DNA of 20,045 nt from the NCBI GenBank assembly GCA_905397405.1, contig CAJPVJ010000846.1:1-20045 (forward strand). The letters run 5' to 3'. The position numbers and the translations under genes were made by a program. This DNA is from Oppiella nova (Eukaryota; Arthropoda; Arachnida; Sarcoptiformes; Oppiidae). Shown here piece by piece: positions 10,701 to 20,045 of the stretch. The notes under the pieces were generated by a model. It was not told the DNA's origin. It searched no databases and saw only the letters and a list, made by a program, of their open reading frames with translations. Numbering within the stretch: the first letter of the stretch is position 1; each line of letters begins with the position of its first letter.

Positions 10701-13700
10701 CCTGTCCGCCCAGTTGTGTATTATATTAGTGAATACTAAGCAATTAGATCATTGAACGATCACTAAACAGACCAGAATAGATTACGTATAAAAATAATAT
10801 AAAACCAACTATTAAATGACTTGAAAACTGAAATGGCAGTCAATTTAGCCATTACTTACTAATTAATTCTTAGAGATAAAATAAATTCTTTAAGTCTCAC
10901 AATAAATGTTACAAAAAATGTTTCTAATCTTCACAATAATTAAAGATATAAAAGGAATAGAAAATATAAAATACTTGTTATTTATTGAGACAAATCAAGC
11001 GAAAAGATAGCAAAAAAGGAAATTGCAAATAATTAATTAGAGTCTAACATTTATAGTTATTTGAAAATTAAAAAGGATTTACTCGTAATGAGACGCTATT
11101 TAAATCTAAGTTCAGAAACAACATTATATATAGTTAAGTATCAGATAAATAAAAACCACTCTAGATTTTGTTTTAATTTAAACTGAGCTTTGATTACATA
11201 AACATAAAACTATAATAAATACTAAATCCTATTCTATTCCTATCCTATGCCTCTTCCCTTTGCATCAATTAATTAATTAATATTTTTAATTAAGCACTTT
11301 TAATGCTATAAATGATGTCCATTCTCTCAACACATATTCTATGAATTTGTTCACATGTAGATAGAGACTTGAGATTAATTGTAATTGTAGTTTGGCTAAA
11401 GTAAATGAACTTGTTCAAAAATGTAGAAATACTTGTACCGAAGTATGAGTATGTGTAGTATTAATAACGATATTGTTTGTGCATAATTTATACAAATAGT
11501 GTAAACCAAAGAGAGTCAATGAAATGATTGCTTAAATTTGGTTAAATAAACAAAAGGGGAGAACAATGGTCTGTGAAGACATAATTAGGTATAAAAAGTG
11601 TGTTCAAAAAAGCTTTTGATTTTTCGGTACAAAATATTAACTATTTATACAGTTTATTGTTAATGTAATAGTCGACAAAGTGTAATAGTGATGATTTGTG
11701 TTTACTTTGAAGTCAAGTTTTTACTCTTTGCTTTCAATAATCATGTATTGATTTTTCTTTTATATATAATTCAAACTTTAATTTTATAATAGAAAACGTG
11801 ATATCATTTTCAAAACAAATAAAATTGCATTTGTTAGAAATGATTGAATCTATTAGAGAAGATCCTATTCTACTAATACAGGTAATAATTAGTATTGTGA
11901 TACTTTAATGAGATTTGTCAATGCTGTGTAAGGTATCCTTTGTTATTTTCCAAAATCTTTGGGTGTATTTGCATAACAGTAATACTGTATACAATAACCT
12001 ACAGTAAGTGTAATGTGAACCTAATTTAGGAAATCCTGGATTAAGCCATGAAAGTTTCAGTTTTTTGTTCCTCTTAAGTGTCTCTTAAAATAAAAGTTTA
12101 AAATCGTAAAATTTTTTAAAACCATATATTTATTTAAATACATGACGACTGATAATTGATTTGTTATTACTTTTCAGTACAATAAGATAAAATAAGCTCA
12201 TAATGATTTAATTGCTTTTGTTAATTGAATACGTTATTAAATAGAAACCAACTATTGTAACTATTATGCAATTTTAAATTTATTTGTTTCTATCATATAA
12301 TCTCCAACGAGTAAACAAGTTTAAGATTTTACTAACTTTGGGAGATTTGTTTGAAAAAAGAAAACATATTACATAACAAATCTACATATAATCTTATTTT
12401 ATTATTTGAATATTCTTTACTAGAATACAATTTATTATTTATAAAAATGTGTACAAAATATTTTATATATAAATTCAAATACAGTAGCATTTTGTATGTA
12501 TTTTAAAATTTAATGTTTTAAATATTATCTAAATTTTAATTTAAAAAACTAATAAATTATTTCTTCTCATTAATCATTTGAATGCAATTATTTTTCAAAG
12601 AAAAATAATTAAATTGTTTTATATTCAATGAATTCTTAAAATAGAAAAGATTTGCGAAAAAATTTCATGAATTTTTCAATTATATAATAAATATTAAAAA
12701 GAAATAAAAAGTTTTCTCTCAGTTGTGGAGCTATTATTTCAGAAATTTATCAAAAGATTATTCAAAGCTATTTTCGAGTAAAAATGTGAAGAATGAGAAA
12801 AAGTTTGATTATTTCGTATAAACATACTGTAAATGTCATTTTTATTTTTATTGTGTGAACAGTGTGAATATTAAAACATTTGACAAAAACTAAAGTCTAG
12901 TCTGAATACAAAAAAGTGTTCACCAAATGATATATTGTATTCAACAACAGACTACCTCTTATGATAAAAGTTTTAATAATATAAATATAATATTAACGCA
13001 AGACTTAACCGAAGAGCAAACTAGTCTTTGTTTAATAGAAAACCAGTCGCCTGTCAACACTATTTCGCTACAATTTTTTGATTAATTATTATAATGCAGT
13101 AAATAATGTAGATTACAAGCAAACAGTAAGTGCTACACAAATTATTTAAACACTTTGTAATCACTTGAGATTCTACTCAAATATTTGGTAAAAATCTTTA
13201 TTATGGGATAAATAGGAGAGAAATGAATAGTAAAGAAAGCAATACCTGTCCGGCAGTTGGAATTTAAATGGGATTTCGTGAGCGCCCGGCCGTAGAGTAT
13301 TTGCACAGACTATGAGATGGATGGAGAAAATGTAATAAATAAATAATTAGTTGGATTCAATTAATGGCTCACATAAGAGTAGAAAAGTGTGTATTTTTTG
13401 AATACAGCCACGAATAAAACATGAAAATTAAGATTATTGACCATTAAATGTGAGAATTAATGGTATCAACTCATTTTATGCAATTATTGCAATAAACTAC
13501 ACTAATTAATGGCGTTTATGTTTTATTACTTTCTATTATAAAATAATCTAATTTATGATAATTTATTAATTTATAGAAATTAATAATAAAATTGTAGTTG
13601 ACGTAAAAAATAAATATTCAAACGAAACCAAAACTAATTCAATAGAAAAAGCACACAAAGCATGCAAAGAGTTGACAAATATAATTATTAAGCTTAGAAA

Positions 13701-14003
13701 CGATATGAAAGAAATATAATAAAAATTGTGATTACTTTGAGCCGGCAGTTCATACGTGTGGTCAAGGAATATATGTTTGTAAGGATTCTTATCCATACAA
13801 ACACGGCCTTCCTTTTGGTACATGGAGTTGTCGACTGGTTTAATGGTGGCCACACATGTGAGGCCAATCCTGACCAACGACAGGGGCAAGTGTCCGTTGA
13901 GCGCGATGTGTAGCTTTCCGTGAACATAGTCTCCCACTTGGTATATGGTTTTGTTGCCCTCCAATACTATCTCTGCATTTGTCAGATGAATATCACTCGT
14001 CAT
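7723..14003 (-). CDS. Alpha-arrestin (arrestin domain-containing protein), array copy 2, with a 3.9-kb intron
   Basis: Five exons in minus-strand order: 14003-13736, 13309-13246, 9322-9187, 8696-8576 and 8060-7723 (927 nt, 308 residues). Phases are 1, 2, 0 and 1, the same as copy 1. Donors are GTAATC, GTATTG, GTGAGT and GTCTGT; acceptors are CTCATAG, CCAAAAG, ATTTCAG and TTTTCAG. The first true ATG in frame is at 14003. The N domain has IHLTNAEIVLEGNKTIYQVGD, then IGLTCVATIK, then AHEIPFKFQLPD (99-110), then the motif GIPSSFES across the long intron 2. The C domain begins LSVSGSTEKDLGILCLGSGK, reaches the GGESIEIHC turn, continues with VTPRASLYQIQIFMSGDKH, and ends near INLPIVITNKYALS-like strands with no PPxY. 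The final exon is 338 nt, exactly the length in copy 1. About six extra residues (around 188-193) precede the GG turn compared with the other copies, and the usual V-R/N-Y-W-x-x-A strand reads CICYFIEYII, so this is the most diverged copy. It is likely functional because the frame is intact. Confidence 0.83.
8478..8504. repeat. Hairpin CTTCCCAT / ATGGGAAG in intron 4 of arrestin copy 2
   Basis: A perfect 8-bp inverted repeat (8478-8485 and 8497-8504) with an 11-nt loop, in a patch richer in GC than its surroundings. It lies about 70 nt from the exon 4 donor (8575) on the minus strand. Any function is unknown; a chance hairpin is possible. Confidence 0.35.
9059..9098. repeat. AGAATTCA/TGAATTCT inverted repeat around an AT-repeat core
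   Basis: Eight-base arms at 9059-9066 and 9091-9098 flank a TATATATAATATATATA core, inside intron 3 of arrestin copy 2. The core is itself nearly self-complementary, so a long cruciform or hairpin is possible. No target-site duplication or transposon end is recognised. Confidence 0.35.
9323..13245 (-). other. Long intron 2 of arrestin copy 2
   Basis: A 3,923-nt interval between the exon ending in the LPD motif (13246) and the exon starting with the S-GIPSSFE motif (9322). The flanking codon AG|C joins in phase 2. It is extremely AT-rich and has no open frame of note on either strand. Slightly higher-GC patches at about 10690-10770 and 12890-13080 show no recognisable content. TACAGTA/TACTGTA copies occur at 11983, 12000, 12480 and 12825. 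Every other intron in the window is below about 750 nt, so this one is an outlier. Confidence 0.6.
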
Positions 14004-14279
14004 TATTAAACGCTTTGAATACAAGTATGGAAAACAAGAATTATAATTGAATTCTAGTGTAAAACATGTGCGGATTTGTTGACTAAACTGATGGTTGACT
14101 AACAGTTATTTCACTTCAATTGGAATAAGTAATGAACTTTTTGTAAAAGTAAACCAACGCTTGTATTGCAAGTCTTACTCCCTTTCATTGGATGAGACAT
14201 ATCTATGGCGACAGACTTTCACGGAATTAAGTCATCGATCGATATGTAATACTCAACCAAATTCTATACAACCGTAGCG

Positions 14280-14313
14280 TACAGTATATACAGTATATAT
14301 AATATATATATAT
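14280..14313. repeat. TA-rich simple repeat with two TACAGTATA units
   Basis: Two tandem copies of a TACAGTATA unit are followed by (TA)n-type sequence. It lies about 280 bases upstream of the arrestin copy 2 start codon. This is most simply a microsatellite. Confidence 0.6.
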
Positions 14314-15809
14314 TTCGGCATAAAATATGTTTTAAATACAGAATAAATGTTTTCCATTAATCATAATAAACGTGTGGTTTTCTGTGAAAAATACTTTTTT
14401 ATTTTTTCAATAAAACTACATTTAAATTATAGAAATCCGAAATGTGTAATAAATGCTTCAAAGTTAGTATGAAATATAAATGAAAAATAAATTGCTTTTC
14501 AACTCAAACCAAATTAGAAAGTGATATAAAAGAAAATTTGTGTGACTTTTGTGACATTAATTCCAATTTATGGAGACCTTAGAGTTATAAAAAATATACA
14601 TTTTCACAAATTTAACTTTAATTTAGTGCTGAATCGAAATACTGTTCAAATAGCCATTCAATAGTGGGCGCTTACAATATTACAAACACTTATACCATAC
14701 AGTAGTATTAATACAGTACAGTATACTTCAGGACTAAGGCTTTACAAGACTTGTGTTTTCACTAACATTAGTGTCAAAAACTAAATCTAATTTACAGAGA
14801 ATTACCTTATATTTGAAGTACTTTTATAATACTCACTTTGTCCATTTAATTTAACATTCATTTGATTTTTAAGTGCTTCCAATTCAAAGATCATTTTATT
14901 TTTTTAAATCCAATGATATAACTGTTGAAATCCAATGAAATAGGTTCTTATTTTAATTGAATCTATTGTCAAATACATTTCATTTATTAATTTGTTAAAA
15001 GATTATAATTTCTCTTTTAAATTCACAAAATACATTTCTAAAGTTAACGTTGAATTGTTCTTTAATTAAATAAATAATAGGCGACTGAATAATACCTTAG
15101 GGTAATAAATTTTATTTTTAAATTTATGTTTGATTTTGTCTATAAGTTATTTCACTTTTGCGTACAATTCTAGTAATGAGATAAAATCAATTTATGCTTT
15201 CTGTTAAACCATTCAATGACTTCAATAACGACAGTTTAATTTTATTTGTCATTACAAGTTTCCAAATGTTTTCAAAGAGTTTTGTGAAACAAATGTTGAT
15301 TTTTCACAAAAATTGTGAATCACTTCAAAAGAATTTTAATAAAAACAAAAATATAATTCAAATATTTTTGATAATATTTTCTTTTGAAATGTATTTTTGG
15401 TGAAAGAATTTCACATTTCATGTCAAATATGTGAAAGACACGCATTGGGCGACTATTAAGGCATTAATACATTTAAACATAAATGATAATAATTTTATTA
15501 TGAAACACAGTACAATATAAATAAAAAATATTTTTTGTAAAGACTATACAGTATACAGTGTAATAAATAAAAATAAAATTGAATAATTTATAAATTATAG
15601 TTGAAACAGTTATTATATGAAAAATAGAAATTGATATATTTATATAAGAATATATTTAAGTAGTTATTTTTGTGGTTTTTAAATACAAGCGATTTACAGA
15701 GTCAACATTAAATTATTAATAAAAGTTATAACATTGAAAATATTGTGTTAAAAATACATTATTTTAATATCAGCACTTATTTTGTGAATATAACTAAATT
15801 GTAAAATAG

Positions 15810-15815
15810 TTTATT
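15810..15815 (-). terminator. Possible poly(A) signal (AATAAA) for arrestin copy 3
   Basis: The plus strand reads tttatt, so the minus strand reads AATAAA, 108 nt downstream of the stop codon at 15923. The spacing suits a eukaryotic polyadenylation signal, but AATAAA is common by chance in such AT-rich DNA. Confidence 0.3.
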
Positions 15816-15922
15816 TGAGATATTATAAGAATTATTTAGGATATAATCAGTAATTAAAAATTAATCAATTAACTTGAGTGTCAAATACGTGATTGATATA
15901 CATATACATTGATTTGAGTGAA

Positions 15923-17380
15923 TCAGATGTGGACATAAAGCATATCTGAATTCTTGTAACCAAAACCCGTGGCATAGACTTTGGAGTTATTCATAACACT
16001 TTCTTTAGTGACAATTATGGGCAGATCTATGTGTAGATTGAGTGCTGAAGGGATTTCAACCGTCAAATGCAAGTCATATGCGACCGAAATAATGGGACAT
16101 TCGGTAGATAAGTGAATGTTGGCAGGAATGGGCACCTGTACTCAATTCAAATAATTTTTGAGACATTATTGCGAGTCATAAAGATTGTGAGAAGCAGTTA
16201 ATTACCTGAAGTGTTTCCACATTAGTCAGTCCGGGCTCAACAGGTAAACCCTCCACTCTTACCTGAATAAAGTGTACAAATGAATTGTTGTAACAATTAG
16301 TTTGTAATCTTACATATTTAGTTTCCTTAATCTTCTTATGCTTTCCTTTTGCTGTGAAAGTCTGCGTTTGTCTCAGAGTCGCCCTCGGATTCACTCTTAT
16401 GGCCGACTTGTTGGCGATATTACAGTTCACGGGTATTAACTCGCCTTATGTTTCAATTGTATTGAAACACATAGACTTATATATAATTAAGGTATTATTA
16501 TTAAAAGCAAGTAAAAACAAACAAACCCGGATAATAGCCACGTCTGTCAATATTGACATCAACGGTAATGACACCAGACTTATGCCATAAGAAACCAATT
16601 TTCTTTTCGCTACTTACACTCAATGGCAACTGAAAAGTGTCTCAATATTATAAAAGCAATACAATATATAAACTCGTTTACCATTAAATCTTCGCAAACA
16701 AGAGGCGCCTCCACCTGCAACTCGGTCTTTGTCTTGTGGTTAAAGGAGAACAAAGGCTTCTGGATCTCGGCTTCGATCCAATAGTTAACAGATCCGTGAT
16801 GTCCGACAAAACTGGATGGTATACCTCTGTATACAGTATATAAATATATGAAATATTAATACATGTGTTCTTACTATTGAATTATTAGTAATCGAATTAT
16901 TAATAAATGGATTACTCTTTGGGTAATTGATAGCAAAACGGGAATTCGTGGATCCCTTTGGTTATCATTCCATTGAACGCTATAATGAATAATATATAAG
17001 TGATTGCAACAAAACAAAACTCGATTACAATTGCTGTCTGTCTATAGTATAGACACATACTGTTGCGGACAAAATCATAATCCATTTCCAGATATTGAAT
17101 GGATTCATAAAAAGTACGATTCCTTCTGTGATTTCCTGACCCTTTATTTTCAGTCCATTTCACTTCTGCTAATCCTATCAATTGCATCCTTATCTGTAAA
17201 TATGTATACATTTATGAAATTATTATTTTTGATTGCAATTAAGAGCACACAAACCATGGATAAGTGGAGTTCGCCCTCGAGTGCGATCACACACTTGCCC
17301 ACAACGTTGTCACCCAATTCATACGTCCGCTTATTTGCATCCAACACTATTTCAAAGTTTTGTAATTGAATTTTACCCAT
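15923..17380 (-). CDS. Alpha-arrestin (arrestin domain-containing protein), array copy 3, eight exons
   Basis: Eight exons in minus-strand order: 17380-17255, 17193-17061, 16979-16916, 16826-16682, 16629-16527, 16444-16314, 16262-16206 and 16135-15923 (972 nt, 323 residues). Introns are 51-130 nt with GT-AG ends and phases 0, 1, 2, 0, 1, 0 and 0; the frame is continuous. The start MGKIQLQNFEIVLDANKR nearly matches copy 1. The N domain has IRMQLIGLAEVKW (43-55), IHEFPFCYQLPKE (96-108), GIPSSFVGHHGSVNYWIEAEI (109-129), and then the strand ELQVEAPLV before the domain hinge. The C domain has IGFLWHKSGVITVDVNIDRR, YYPGGELIPV, NPRATLRQTQTF, VRVEGLPVEPG and VPIPANIHLSTECPIISVAYDL, ending after LPIIVTKE with about 25 further residues and no PPxY. 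This copy keeps the family consensus best of the three. Introns 1, 6 and 7 are absent in copies 1 and 2. Cytoplasmic adaptor activity is inferred from the family; cargo and partners are unknown. Confidence 0.88.
17040..17054. repeat. 15-bp palindromic repeat GTCTATAGTATAGAC, copy 1
   Basis: A perfect 7-bp inverted repeat around a central G. It lies in intron 2 of arrestin copy 3, a few bases inside the donor. The identical 15-mer recurs at 19112-19126. Confidence 0.6.
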
Positions 17381-18721
17381 AATTTTATGTTTAAGAATCC
17401 GCTCTTAAAGGCATTTCTCTAGTTCTTGGCTTAAAAATATAAAGTAAAATTATTTATAAAAAATAATATTCAGACAATTAGATAGACAATATATTGTCTT
17501 AAATGATTGTACTTTTCTAATGTCTCGTATAATAAATGGTTGCTATGATTAGAGTTGTCAACAACTAAAGCAACTTATGTTTTACGGTTAGATTGCAATT
17601 TGTTAATAATAAAGACTCTGTTTTCATATAACACTTACTCTATTGATTTGTTTTTATTTTACTTCGTTTATTTATGCTTTGATATTTAGTTTAGTATTTC
17701 AATACTATGACAACATTCCCTAATAATTGAATTCAATGCCAAGAATACAATTAGAATAAATAATTGATTTAATTAGAGAATAGCCTGTTGAATTCTTTGA
17801 CATTTATTAACTTGTATATTGTTTGCTATGTGCTATTTATTTTAAAAATAAAATTTAATACAAAATTTAAATAATAATAAAAACTAGAAACTTGTCACAT
17901 TAAATGAAAGTAATTTCAAAACTTGTGCTCAAATCTAATAAATTCGTTGAACTTTCTTCATTTTATTCAGTCGTTTCCCTAATTATATTAAAATAATATA
18001 TTTTTATTAAAAACTAAATTATTAAGTGTAAAAACATTAACACCTAAAAAATTTTAAAACTAAGATGAACAAATATAATGCAATGCACTGTATTAATACT
18101 AATGTTTTATAAAGTATACAAAGTCACAATTTACTAGAAAAATAATTATAAAAATGTAGAAAATGTGAGTAGAAATCATTATTTGATTCTTCCTATAATT
18201 ACTTCCAAAGAATTACTTCTCTTTCAACATTGATATATTGATTACATTCAAAATGAATTTACATTTATATAAATAATATTTTTATGTAAATATAAATGAT
18301 TTTAACAAATTAATAGATTCTTAATACAAATTTAATTTTCAAATTACTCAAAAAGGTTTTGCTCTTATTTTTAAGTGTATTTTCTTGTTATTAATGGATC
18401 CACTTGTGAATGCTTAAAACTTTATAATTTCTATCAATTAAACGGTTTCTTAATTATAAACTGTTTGTAAATGTTTGTACCGTTGGATTATAACATTTCA
18501 ATAAATTGTTAATAATATTAAAATTCTAATTAAATAGAAAACATTAAAACTGATCTCAAATAAGTTGAAAGTGTAATACGGGTATTGCAATTGTGGATCA
18601 GTTATAAAGCCAATCAAAAGGTGACAACTTTGTTGAGTTAAGTAAAGTTATCCAGTCTAAGCAATAGCTGACTCTTTTATCCAAATTTATGACAACTTTA
18701 AGCCATAATCCCATATAAGAT
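17381..18721. other. Spacer upstream of arrestin copy 3 and of the short plus-strand candidate gene
   Basis: AT-rich with no supported coding region. The last about 150 bases (18570-18720) are higher in GC and could hold a promoter, 5-prime UTR or unrecognised upstream exon of the candidate gene at 18722. The arrestin copy 3 and 18722 genes diverge, so both promoters should lie in this interval. The 16-mer CAAAACTTGTGCTCAA at 17917-17932 also occurs at 1591-1606. Confidence 0.4.
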
Positions 18722-19008
18722 ATGAAAACATTGGTACATGAAATCTCATCTTTGGACACATTTGTGTCGTATGAATATCACGTAATTTCCCGGAAGGATG
18801 CCGTTTCGTCTCCAGAAATACCATTCCTGTCATTGAAAATAATTTCGAAAGTACCAAACAATCGTTTAATATTTATACAGGTATGACAATTTATATTTAT
18901 CAATTTTGGGGGTTATTACAGGTGTGTATGAGGCCTGACAAAACCAAATGTGGCCTCTCTGTGACCCAAAAGAAGGCGCTTTGCTATGCGCCCTCTTTTA
19001 AAGAATAA
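18722..19008 (+). CDS. Candidate short two-exon gene, unknown function (81 residues)
   Basis: Exons 18722-18880 and 18922-19008 join in phase 0 across a GTATGA...TTACAG intron of only 41 nt, giving an 81-residue frame ending in TAA. Without splicing, a TGA follows two codons after the donor. Support is the marked rise in GC and sequence complexity against the flanks, a clean donor CAG|GTATGA, a pyrimidine-rich acceptor, and in-phase open exons. The N-terminal part (1-53) has no signal peptide or membrane segment. The second exon encodes VCMRPDKTKCGLSVTQKKAL followed by CYAPSFKE, with three cysteines (55, 63, 74). I do not recognise the family. A possible acceptor (ATATAAG, 18719) just before the ATG means this could be the last two exons of a longer gene. 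A decayed gene fragment is also possible. Confidence 0.4.
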
Positions 19009-19111
19009 TTCAAAGAATATTCAAATAAATACTACTTTTGGAAAAGCTTTGCAAATGCATCAGACGGCTGTCCTCTCACAATACTGTAGAATTCAATTTG
19101 ACAACAATTTA

Positions 19112-19126
19112 GTCTATAGTATAGAC
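19112..19126. repeat. 15-bp palindromic repeat GTCTATAGTATAGAC, copy 2
   Basis: Identical to 17040-17054. Here the palindrome extends by one base on each side (A...T) and is followed by CTATACTGTA. Confidence 0.6.
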
Positions 19127-19253
19127 TCTATACTGTATTACATTCATTAGAATCTAGAAGTAAGAAAAGTCATTGATTTTGAGGAAGTATATCAATTCCT
19201 TCAGTGATGCCATATTTATAAGTTAATTGTCATTCATTTTTAACCACTTATTC

Positions 19254-19357
19254 ATGTATACGATTGTTTTAATCATTTATATATTACCTTTATAATTTAT
19301 ATAGAAATAATGTTATCTTATGATAGTAATGTACAATAGTATTAATATTATGGTTTA
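19254..19357 (+). repeat. 104-nt direct duplication, left copy (probable assembly overlap)
   Basis: The sequence starting atgtatacgattg and ending tatggttta is repeated base for base at 19359-19462. The two copies are separated only by an ambiguous N at 19358. Perfect identity directly flanking an N is what an unmerged overlap between two contig ends would produce. Confidence 0.9.
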
Positions 19358-19358
19358 N
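19358..19358. other. Single ambiguous base (N), probable contig join
   Basis: The only N in the window. It sits exactly between two identical 104-nt copies. Confidence 0.85.
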
Positions 19359-19462
19359 ATGTATACGATTGTTTTAATCATTTATATATTACCTTTATAA
19401 TTTATATAGAAATAATGTTATCTTATGATAGTAATGTACAATAGTATTAATATTATGGTTTA
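19359..19462 (+). repeat. 104-nt direct duplication, right copy (probable assembly overlap)
   Basis: An exact copy of 19254-19357. Unique sequence resumes at 19463. Confidence 0.9.
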
Positions 19463-20045
19463 GTTAACATAAAAATACTCAGTTTTAGAGATACAAATGT
19501 GTTTAGATATGTCTACAAAACAATTTGATAACTATTAAATAATAGAGTATTGTTTGAACGCATGTTTATGGCACAGAAATAGCGATTTTGTTTGAATCTC
19601 CAAATGAATCCATTTATATAATCAGTATTAGAATTGCACAACAAATTGAATAAAAGTTATTATTCACTGATTTGTTGTTGTATTACCTAATCATAGAGAG
19701 ATTATATAACAAAAGTAGAATTGAAATCAATATAATCAAATCAAATTAACCGAAATTGTTATGTAATAAAATTATCTCGAATTTCAATGTACAATGTACT
19801 GTACTAATAACTCAGGTAATTATAACTAACTTAGTATTAAATAACATTATTCAATAAAGACATCTTAATTTTAATTTGTTTATGTTTTATTATAATTTGA
19901 AAACATGTTTATTAAAACTGATTATTGAGTCAAACATTACATGTATTTGCATATACGGTAAATAATAGTATTAATTGTAAATGTTATCTAATCTTTGAGT
20001 CAATAATTCCAACATTTATAATAATTAAAGAGAAATTACTTCAAC

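Larger units (their letters stand above)
14004..15922. other. Spacer between arrestin copies 2 and 3
   Basis: This holds the promoter of copy 2 (next to 14004) and the 3-prime end of copy 3 (next to 15922). The bases at about 14090-14280 have higher complexity than the rest and an open plus-strand frame, but no domain or splice context supports a gene. A tttatt at 15810-15815 reads AATAAA on the minus strand, about 110 nt past the copy 3 stop, and is a plausible poly(A) signal. TACAGTA occurs at 14280, 14289, 14698, 14712, 14717 and 15547. The frame at 15194-15403 (+) is low-complexity and not supported. Confidence 0.45.
19009..20045. other. AT-rich downstream region with an assembly join
   Basis: No coding region or RNA gene is supported. 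The stretch contains the second palindromic 15-mer (19112-19126), several TACTGTA copies (19082, 19131, 19797), and the exact 104-nt duplication around the single N at 19358. Confidence 0.5.

Noticed and set aside
14095-14277. 60-codon plus-strand open frame upstream of arrestin copy 2
   Set aside because: Somewhat higher complexity, but no homology, no convincing splice partner, and it sits where the copy 2 promoter is expected.
15194-15403. 69-codon plus-strand open frame
   Set aside because: Phenylalanine/lysine/asparagine-rich low-complexity frame in AT-rich DNA.
17004-17369. 121-codon plus-strand open frame
   Set aside because: Antisense to exons 1-2 of arrestin copy 3, whose arrestin motifs define the coding strand.
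1-20045. CRISPR arrays, tRNA, rRNA or transposase genes
   Set aside because: No regularly spaced repeats, no tRNA-like arm set and no transposase or reverse-transcriptase motifs were seen on either strand. Covariance-model and repeat-library searches were not possible here.

Overview
This is a eukaryotic nuclear window. It is strongly AT-rich outside exons, exons are clearly higher in GC, introns are GT-AG and mostly short (about 40-130 nt), and single genes are split over as many as eight exons. Small introns, AT-rich spacers and divergent short alpha-arrestin proteins fit an arthropod, possibly an acariform mite. That placement is inference and the species is not recognised.

Layout. Bases 1-1844 are AT-rich spacer with a small higher-GC patch at about 1330-1470. 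At 1845-3280 (+) lies a three-exon gene for a predicted secreted 253-residue protein. Its N-terminal half resembles plant self-incompatibility S1 (S-protein homologue) proteins and its C-terminal part resembles dynein light chain LC8. All exon phases join cleanly. From 4160 to 17380 (-) there is a tandem array of three alpha-arrestin (ARRDC-like) genes, at 4160-5878, 7723-14003 and 15923-17380. I reconstructed each exon by exon, and each gives one open frame (304, 308 and 323 residues) covering an arrestin N domain and an arrestin C domain. All three stop straight after the C domain, without the PPxY tail usual in ARRDC proteins. The middle gene contains a 3.9 kb intron. At 18722-19008 (+) there is a short two-exon candidate gene (81 residues) of unknown function. 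At 19254-19462 an exact 104-nt sequence is duplicated on either side of a single N, which looks like an assembly join.

How the genes relate. The three arrestin genes are diverged paralogues in one orientation. They share four intron positions with matching phases. The 3-prime-most copy on the plus-strand map (15923-17380) has three additional introns. Alpha-arrestins are known as cytoplasmic adaptors that link membrane cargo to ubiquitin ligases. These tail-less forms would need another way to recruit a ligase, or have another role. Nothing in the sequence ties the secreted S1/LC8-like gene functionally to the arrestins.

The main candidate for something undescribed is the signal peptide + S1-like + dynein-light-chain-like architecture at 1845-3280. 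A secondary one is the excess of TACAGTA/TACTGTA in non-coding DNA.
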